This document shows, in pieces, positions 58,338-64,000 of a stretch of DNA of 64,000 bases. The notes under the pieces were generated by a model. It did no database searches. It was not told the DNA's origin and worked only from the letters and a program-made list of their open reading frames with translations. Every line of letters starts with the position of its first letter. The first letter of the stretch is position 1. The stretch covers positions 124,001-188,000 of the forward strand of contig NKYR01000037.1 in NCBI GenBank assembly GCA_003184365.1. The letters run 5' to 3'. This stretch comes from Evernia prunastri (lineage: Eukaryota; Ascomycota; Lecanoromycetes; Lecanorales; Parmeliaceae). The position numbers and the translations under genes are program-made.

Positions 58338-58787
58338 CGTGGTAGTTTGAGGAGCATGGTTCTGCAGACCGAGGTTACAGAGTTGCATCTCGTCTACTGT
58401 CTAGGGCGTTCTGGGAAAGGGCCAATATCAAAGACGCAGCACGATTTCGGAGTAAGAGGAAGGGGAAATTCAAACTTGTTTCGGACGAATTGGTTGTAGA
58501 AGAATGCATCATGCATGCATCATGCAAGGGAGAATCAAGACGCGCTACTAAGCCCGCTCAGCCCTACAAGCGATCGACCTCAACTTCAACATCAAAACAT
58601 CAACTTCTCGAATACATCGCAATGCACATTGTCGACACATAGCCACTTATAGACTTCTGTGCAAAAATAAACATGCTCTGAACTAGATCAACGCGACTGA
58701 ATCCCGTCTTGGCGATCTTTGCATCCCCTTTCGTCTCTTCCACAAGGAGAGTCTGGCGTTTCGGTCTCATGCTGGTGCACCATCATC

Positions 58788-59798
58788 ATGGCATCACCTT
58801 GCACTTCTCAGCAAGACTCGTCCGTATCTTCTGTGATGTGGCCATTGGACTACATCCTTAATAGCATCTACTCCCCCCTTCGTTTAGAGCGACAGCTACC
58901 AAAGCATCAGTGGCGGGATGCATTCGAAGATCTACTTGCGCTTGAATCCGGTGGTGAGATGATAAGTCTGGAGAACAGACAACAGGAGACCGAAACCGCC
59001 GTCAGGATACTTCACGGGAAAGCTTCGCATCTTATTCACATGGTGAATCGAAGTCTTCAAGGACCCGCCAACGCGGAAAAAATACTCCAAGAAAGTCGAG
59101 AGCGAGCGATGAGGAAAGGCGACATGAGTATAGTGTCCCGGATGGATAACCAAATTCTACCGATGGTTAGATCTTTTTCGAAGAAAGCGATTCACCACTC
59201 CAGGATGATTAGTCAAGCCGTGGAGACCAAGAAACACTTTTCTGCTAGCCGACTGAAACAGAGGGGGCAATGGATAGCCTCTCTGATATCTAGCGGTGTG
59301 CTTCCTGGTTGGTGCTCTATACTGGAGAATGGTCCCACGGCTGGCCAACAAAAATTGTCAATGTGGAAACGGACAGACCCGCCGGCTCGATTTGACCGGC
59401 CAAACGGCATACTTTTCACGGAGAATGAGCTTGAACAGGGTTTTGGAGACAAAGATCCTTCGAAAAGCGAACGTTCAAACGGAGAGGTTGACGAATTTGG
59501 TATATGTCTTGACGAATACATTGTCGAGGTCAGCGTGGTCAGGGAGGGTGATGCCTGGAATTTCCATTCAGAAGCCAGTCCACATCTTACCGCCCAGATT
59601 ACAGCATCTGAACGTTTGAAGCTTCCAGATGGCTCAACAATCAATAAGGTGGTACTCACAAACCGCCTCAGCAAAGGAAGAGAGGAGAGGCTTGAGATCA
59701 CACAGGATGCGGGCAAGGTGCTGGAAGAGGTCGAAAAGGCACGGATGTTGATGCGATCTGAGAAGATGAACTGGTGGAACGAGTATCGTAGGACATGA
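58788..59798 (+). CDS. Unknown fungal protein, copy 2 of a tandem pair
   Basis: A single-exon 336-residue protein, 450 bases after copy 1 and in the same orientation. I chose the ATG at 58,788 (MASPCTSQQDSSVSSVMWPL); the frame is open further upstream but without an ATG. Shared blocks with copy 1 are WPLDYILNSIYSPLRLERQL, DAFEDLLALESGGEMISLEN, RGQWIASLISSGVLPGWCS and ERLKLPDGSTINKVVLTNRL up to VLEEVEKARML. The middle is diverged and the CxxC N-terminus is missing. Clear tandem duplication with strong divergence, so both are probably kept by selection. Function unknown. Confidence 0.82.
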   Translation: MASPCTSQQDSSVSSVMWPLDYILNSIYSPLRLERQLPKHQWRDAFEDLLALESGGEMISLENRQQETETAVRILHGKASHLIHMVNRSLQGPANAEKILQESRERAMRKGDMSIVSRMDNQILPMVRSFSKKAIHHSRMISQAVETKKHFSASRLKQRGQWIASLISSGVLPGWCSILENGPTAGQQKLSMWKRTDPPARFDRPNGILFTENELEQGFGDKDPSKSERSNGEVDEFGICLDEYIVEVSVVREGDAWNFHSEASPHLTAQITASERLKLPDGSTINKVVLTNRLSKGREERLEITQDAGKVLEEVEKARMLMRSEKMNWWNEYRRT

Positions 59799-60010
59799 GG
59801 CATAAGACCTAGACTTTCGGAATTTCGGTGCGTATTCATTGAGTGAATGAGCATTTCGGATTGGATAATAGTTGGAAGGTGTCCTCAGACGGCCTACCTG
59901 AATTTGGAGAGGAACTCTCGAGCGATACCTTGAAACAACCATCAATCGTTCTGAGATATAGCGAAGCACAACAAAGAGGATATCAGGTAAAACGTAGCAG
60001 AAAGGCATAA

Positions 60011-60287
60011 ATGAGCGAGTCTAGTAGCGAGGCCACAATCGATCGTTCTCCTCCCAAATCGCGCCTTTTACCGCTGCATGGCATACCTCTCACTCAGACG
60101 TTTTCTCACGACTCGTGGTCTGTATCTTCTACAGTCTACCTGCCTCACTTCCCTTGTACATCATACGCCTTGGGTGGATTCCCTTTTTCTCAGCTCTAGC
60201 GAATGGAAAGACTCATTGCGAACAAGACTGCGTGGGGAAGAGATCCTTGTGCAGCGCACACGAAAGGTCTGTCAGGCTTGGACCTGA
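60011..60287 (+). CDS. Possible small two-exon gene
   Basis: The start MSESSSEATIDRSPPKSRLL and LPLHGIPLTQTFSHDS looks coding. A GTCTGT donor near 60,119 and a CTCTAG acceptor near 60,199 join in phase to EWKDSLRTRLRGEEILVQRT and stop at 60,287, about 66 residues. An alternative frame (LCSAHERSVRLGPDVDHRFR) also looks protein-like, so the model is weak. It lies just after the tandem pair. Confidence 0.25.
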
Positions 60288-60811
60288 CGTAGATCACCGG
60301 TTCAGAACGCTGCAGCAGCTTGCAAGTGGAAAGTCTAGGTATGATATCACCGTAGGGTAGGTATGCATACATGGTATGGTTTCAAACTTGCTGACAAGGA
60401 CTTTGGGGCTACATATCCACTTGTGTCAAAACATAACGGTCGACCTTGGAAATGTACTTGTCTTGAAAAAAACTCTTGTCCGACCTCGGAAAACGAAGTA
60501 AGGATTGCTCAACAAGACTAAGCAAAACAATGCATTTTGTCGTATGAACAAAATTGTATTCGAAGACATAGCTGTGCTTTGTCTGACCTTTGTATTGTGT
60601 TTTATCTCTCGCTCAAACCTTTATTACCCTTGTGCTAACAATGCATCATTTGATCATTTGCGAGGTTTACCTCTACTCCACCGCCTACTTAAATATGACC
60701 GTCTTTTCCTACGCTTCCAAGTATATTACTCCTCAAACGCTTGAACACACTGACCTGCCCTTCCAAATCGAAACATTTAACCTAAGCAAGACTTCGAGAA
60801 GACCGTTCAAC

Positions 60812-61633
60812 ATGGCAGAAAGATTCCTAGCTCAACTTCCTAGAGTGACAAAGGGAGAACTACCGGAAGACAACACTTGCATAATATGCCACGAAGAATA
60901 CGGCGTGGCACCCTCGGACAGCGAGCCTGCAGAGGACGCGGTGCGTTTACCATGCCCAGGCCAACACATAGTCGGACTCGACTGCATCTCCTCCTGGTTC
61001 ATCGACACGTACAGAAGTACATGCCCCTACTGCCGATACGAATTCCCAGCCTTGACCGTTACCGCTCCACCGCGTGAACTAGCTCTGCGGGTGCCCGATG
61101 ACGAACGGCACCAGCGCTGGTCCCGCCATTGCCTCGATATCCTCCAGGTCGTGCACCAACTGAGCGGTGGTTCGGCGCTCGCGCAGCGATGGGAGCAGTG
61201 GTTCATGGAGTGGTACGTCGCGTCGAGAGGAGACCACCCGCCGAGCGAGGAACAGCGATCGCGCGCGAGGACGGTGCGCAGCAACCTCTACGCGCGGACG
61301 GGATGGTCGGAGCTGCCGGCGGACACGGAGATGGTGCGCTGGTCGGAAACGGGCTCCAGCGCGGAGATTAGACCGGTTGTGTTCCGGACGCGGTTCTACC
61401 GGGAGTATTTCTACTGCCTCAGGAACGGCCGGGTGGATGCCGCCATGAGAGGTCCGCAGGCCCAGCTGACGAACGAACAGAAAACCTGCATATACACACA
61501 CCTGTGCCAGATTGGAGCTTTCCGGGGCGTGCTCGAGGACGTGGAGAGTTTGGATGAAAGGTGGCGGATACTGCGTTCGCAAGGTCTCACTTTTAACGCA
61601 GAACGGCGGCAGTGGTCGGCTTATTTGTATTAG
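60812..61633 (+). CDS. RING-type zinc-finger protein (putative E3 ubiquitin ligase)
   Basis: A single-exon 273-residue protein starting MAERFLAQLPRVTKGELP; the in-frame ATG at 60,590 would add an unrelated hydrophobic leader, so I prefer 60,812. The RING is at residues 23-74: C23-x2-C26, C48, H52, C58, C71-x2-C74 (TCIICHEEYG, RLPCPGQHIVGLDCISSWF, CPYCR). The position where RING-H2 proteins have the second His is Gly55, a variant seen in some fungal RINGs, so one zinc ligand may be missing or substituted. The remaining ~200 residues are helical and charged with many Trp/Arg and no known domain. RING proteins usually transfer ubiquitin from an E2 to a target; the target here is unknown. Confidence 0.85.
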   Translation: MAERFLAQLPRVTKGELPEDNTCIICHEEYGVAPSDSEPAEDAVRLPCPGQHIVGLDCISSWFIDTYRSTCPYCRYEFPALTVTAPPRELALRVPDDERHQRWSRHCLDILQVVHQLSGGSALAQRWEQWFMEWYVASRGDHPPSEEQRSRARTVRSNLYARTGWSELPADTEMVRWSETGSSAEIRPVVFRTRFYREYFYCLRNGRVDAAMRGPQAQLTNEQKTCIYTHLCQIGAFRGVLEDVESLDERWRILRSQGLTFNAERRQWSAYLY

Positions 61634-61752
61634 GCTGTTTTCAGAACTCGCAGAAGACGAGCGGAAGGGTTTAGTGTCAGGTGCTGAGGGAATTATACAT
61701 TGTGAGTAATCCAATCTGCTGTTCTTGTTATTTCTTATCTTCCGACAAGGAC

Positions 61753-62151
61753 TTAGACTCTTCCTTTCTGTTTGATTGAACGTAAAAAAATATGGATGAA
61801 GAAGAGGTTACCTCTTTCCATTCCTGCTTCTTCGAAGCTAAAAAAGCGGGTTCCAACAAGGGTCATCGATAGAACCAATAAAGAGGGTACCATCTGATAT
61901 TCAGACATAGAGACGCCTTTGCGGGACAGGGAAGCTAATGCCATCGCTTCGTTCTGCAAGGGTTGCGTAAGAAGACATAATAAGACCCACAAGCTCGAGA
62001 ACAACAGCCACACCAACACTTGGCTTCCTGAACTCAGGCTTTGACCAAAGTCCCACATAGGAAGTCAAGACAATGATGGTCAGCGTGTTCTACCCGACAC
62101 GGACCTCAACTTTTCTTGAAGATTGTAGAGAGCACGATATAGTTCACACAT
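61753..62151 (-). pseudogene. Possible decayed membrane-protein gene
   Basis: On the minus strand, ATG 62,151 opens MCELYRALYNLQEKLRSVSG up to a GTAGAA donor. A later frame reads LTIIVLTSYVGLWSKPEFRK, then GVAVVLELVGLIMSSYATLA and ERSDGISFPVPQRRLYV. It stops at a TGA, after which ISDGTLFIGSIDDPCWNPLF continues in the same frame to a TAG. Two hydrophobic segments suggest a small membrane protein. The two stops are one C-to-T step from Arg and Gln codons. The exon join is not resolved. Confidence 0.3.
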
Positions 62152-62390
62152 TATAGTAAAAGTATGAGGGTTGAAAAATGAAATATCAACTCACTGGATG
62201 AGGTACAGCGGATGAATGTCTTCATGTACGTGGGAGATTGGAATCGCCTTTCAACGAGTGACGTGACTCCGTAGACATTATATATTACTGCCGCCCTTCT
62301 CTTCTCATATCAGACCTCATCGCTCAAGACCGACCTTTCCAAGACTGCAGAAACAGATAGTATGCAACCTCAGGGTCTATGCAGTCTGAC

Positions 62391-63022
62391 CTAGTTCAGC
62401 GTGAACTTGTAATTATCCAACACAACGACCACGTCTTCGTCCACTCCTCCGGCTACCACCCCGACCGCTTGAACTTTCTGGAAGCGCTCTCCGAAGGTAC
62501 ACTTGACCAACGTATCCCCTCCTGGAAAGGCGCAATTGTGGCCCGCGCCGTCCCCGGTGTCTGGGAGTGGGAAGAACTTGACCGTGCACGAAACAGGCTC
62601 CAGACCCACTGAAGCACAGCCGGCCCAGGTTGAGGTGAGGTCCTAAGAGGTCGCTGTGAAACCGGAATAATCAGACGAGATGTTTCCGCCATTGGGGAAA
62701 GAACCCTCGAAAAATTAGGCTGCCGTAATGACGTTGGGGGATGTGTGTGCCTTCAGGCCATTCTCCTCGTCCGTATCTTCCGCCCCAAAGCCGCCAAAAA
62801 GGAGACCAAGATAGGGTACCGGTACGGCTTTGTTTGCGGTGAGGTCATCGAACTGCAGTTGTAGAGACTCCCAGTTAGTCTTTCTGTGCTTGTTTTCGGA
62901 TCATTGAAGTTGACTCGTGGTAGTCTAGGTTGTGCAGATACCTTGGCAGTAACGGCTACTATCAGAGTACTTCTCGTGAGGGCTACCGCGAGAGCTAACG
63001 TTAGAGTAGACGAAAGGCGCAT
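62391..63022 (-). pseudogene. Secreted-protein gene with two in-frame stop codons
   Basis: Exon 1, 63022-62942, encodes the signal peptide MRLSSTLTLALAVALTRSTL and ends at a GTATCT donor. A CTAAC branch and CTGCAG acceptor lead, in phase, to FDDLTANKAVPVPYLGLLFG at 62,852. The frame then stays coherent to a stop just before 62,391: HTSPNVITAA, stop TAA (62,717-62,715), FFEGSFPNGGNISSDYSGFT, stop TAG (62,645-62,643), DLTSTWAGCASVGLEPVSCT and finally VVVVLDNYKFTLN. The FDDL start, SPN motif, paired cysteines and closing LDNxxF match a common family of fungal secreted proteins of unknown function. Either two nonsense mutations (from CAA and CAG) have killed it, or one ~105-base intron with a weak GTCATT donor removes both stops. 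The plus-strand 77-codon frame here is a shadow. Confidence 0.55.
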
Positions 63023-64000
63023 GGCGATATGTACAGCTTCTGTCCAGGAGATATGGTTCGAATGCAAGGTTAAGTGTCATGAGTGATGAAAAGAGAGAGA
63101 GGTAGAAGAAGGTATAGAATAATTTTTTGAGCAATGGAATTGGATGCTCGGCACATGTACATATATTCTCTGCTGCTCGCATTCCCTTTTTTCAAAATCT
63201 TGCCTCCGAGTATCTACGATTGTGGACAGAAGACTAGAACATTTGGAAAGGTTTCGTGGTTTTTAATAGCGGTAGGGTAGAAAGCTGGTTTCAATGATAC
63301 ATCTTAGGTATGGTAGTGTCGCACTGGAGCGAGAGACCTCGACCCATGAAGATCGGCGTTTATCCGGATCGATCAAGCGATTAAAGTCTGGTTGTCTAAG
63401 ACACTGCCGAGCAGAAGCTGTGAGGCGCGAGTAAGCTCTAAGGTAAATAAATCACTGTGACTCCGGGGCCTTCTTGCAAGCACGCACACGTACTCGTATA
63501 CTCGCCGATGCGGTAAACTTCTCTTTCAGAAATGGTGTGCATCGAAACGTTCAGTGCGACCTAGAATACTAACCAGACAGAGAATTCAAGCTTCTTTCTG
63601 CGTAATCCCGACCGAGCCCAAGAGCCGCGAACCCATTTATTAACCTTCTTTTCATAGAACTATTCACACTATAGGTCTTGAGTCTTAAATCTTTAGTCTT
63701 TAGTCTTCTTAAGTCATGTCTAAACCTTCAATAGCGCAAAAAGCGATCGATTAGTTCCGACGCCAGGCGAAGAGAGAGACCTCGGCAATCAAATTCTCGT
63801 GTACCCACGCCGAAGAAATCCTAAAGCACTCAAATTGACATACGCAACGGGACTCGAAGAGGACGTCTCATGACAAAGATTGACATCATGAATGCTGATA
63901 TTGAGAGATATTGATGTAGCTGTACTAGTGCTCCGTAGTCGTGTGCGCTCGATTGATCTATGCAATATGTGATCGCCGATGAGCTTGCGAATCGCGACGA
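63023..64000. other. Window end, no gene seen
   Basis: Promoter of the minus-strand secreted-protein relic and further non-coding sequence. A small imperfect (TTTAGTC)n array lies at about 63,670-63,715. No frame longer than about 60 codons is convincing. Confidence 0.5.

Noticed and set aside
62379..62612. 77-codon plus-strand frame that looks protein-like
   Set aside because: The opposite strand contains the C-terminal part of a recognisable secreted-protein family (LDNYKFTLN end); the plus frame is its shadow.
1..64000. CRISPR arrays, bacterial operons, phage genes
   Set aside because: Spliceosomal introns and eukaryotic genes throughout; no regularly spaced repeats were seen.

Overview
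The window looks like a stretch of nuclear genome from a filamentous ascomycete (Pezizomycotina). Genes are interrupted by short introns (about 43-130 bases) with GTRNGY donors and CTNAC-like branch sites. The recognisable proteins (TFIIIC zinc-finger subunit, ALG1, MSC2-type zinc transporter, carnitine/acylcarnitine carrier, mitochondrial thiolase) are typical of that group, and there are several lineage-restricted secreted proteins. Species cannot be read from the sequence. A 2-base N gap at 31,174 shows that this is a draft scaffold.

Layout. 0-18.5 kb is a gene-dense housekeeping island. It holds a P/Q/K-rich hypothetical protein, a large tail-anchored hypothetical protein, a TFIIIC90/tau60-like subunit, a small secreted protein, tRNA-His(GTG), ALG1 and MSC2 (head to head), a coiled-coil protein and a secreted protein. 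18.5-24.4 kb is gene-poor, with one probable small two-exon gene and one decayed gene. 24.4-27.2 kb holds two linked mitochondrial genes, the acylcarnitine carrier and acetyl-CoA acetyltransferase. 27.2-50.3 kb is a gene-poor field of decayed coding sequence: a nonsense-broken Ala/Lys-rich gene, an SF1 helicase pseudogene, a C2H2 zinc-finger pseudogene and several relics of a gag/protease retroelement. Inside it lies one apparently intact and striking gene at 38.9-39.7 kb. This gene encodes a secreted protein made of three ~60-residue repeats, one per exon, each with a Kex2-type KR site in front of a tryptophan-rich peptide. 50.3-61.6 kb is a second gene-rich island: an F-box-like protein, a secreted protein, a poorly modelled multi-exon gene, a tandem pair of unknown paralogues and a RING protein. 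61.7-64 kb holds decayed genes, including a secreted-protein gene carrying two in-frame stops.

Functional themes. The carrier and thiolase pair fits mitochondrial acyl/acetyl-CoA metabolism. ALG1 and MSC2 both act at the ER and share a 417-bp bidirectional promoter. Several open frames are broken by single codons that are one C-to-T step from Gln or Arg codons, which fits RIP-like decay of the accessory parts. The best candidate for an undescribed system is the Kex2-repeat gene at 38,902-39,707.

All exon models were made by eye from splice motifs, reading phase and protein plausibility; none was tested against transcripts or databases.
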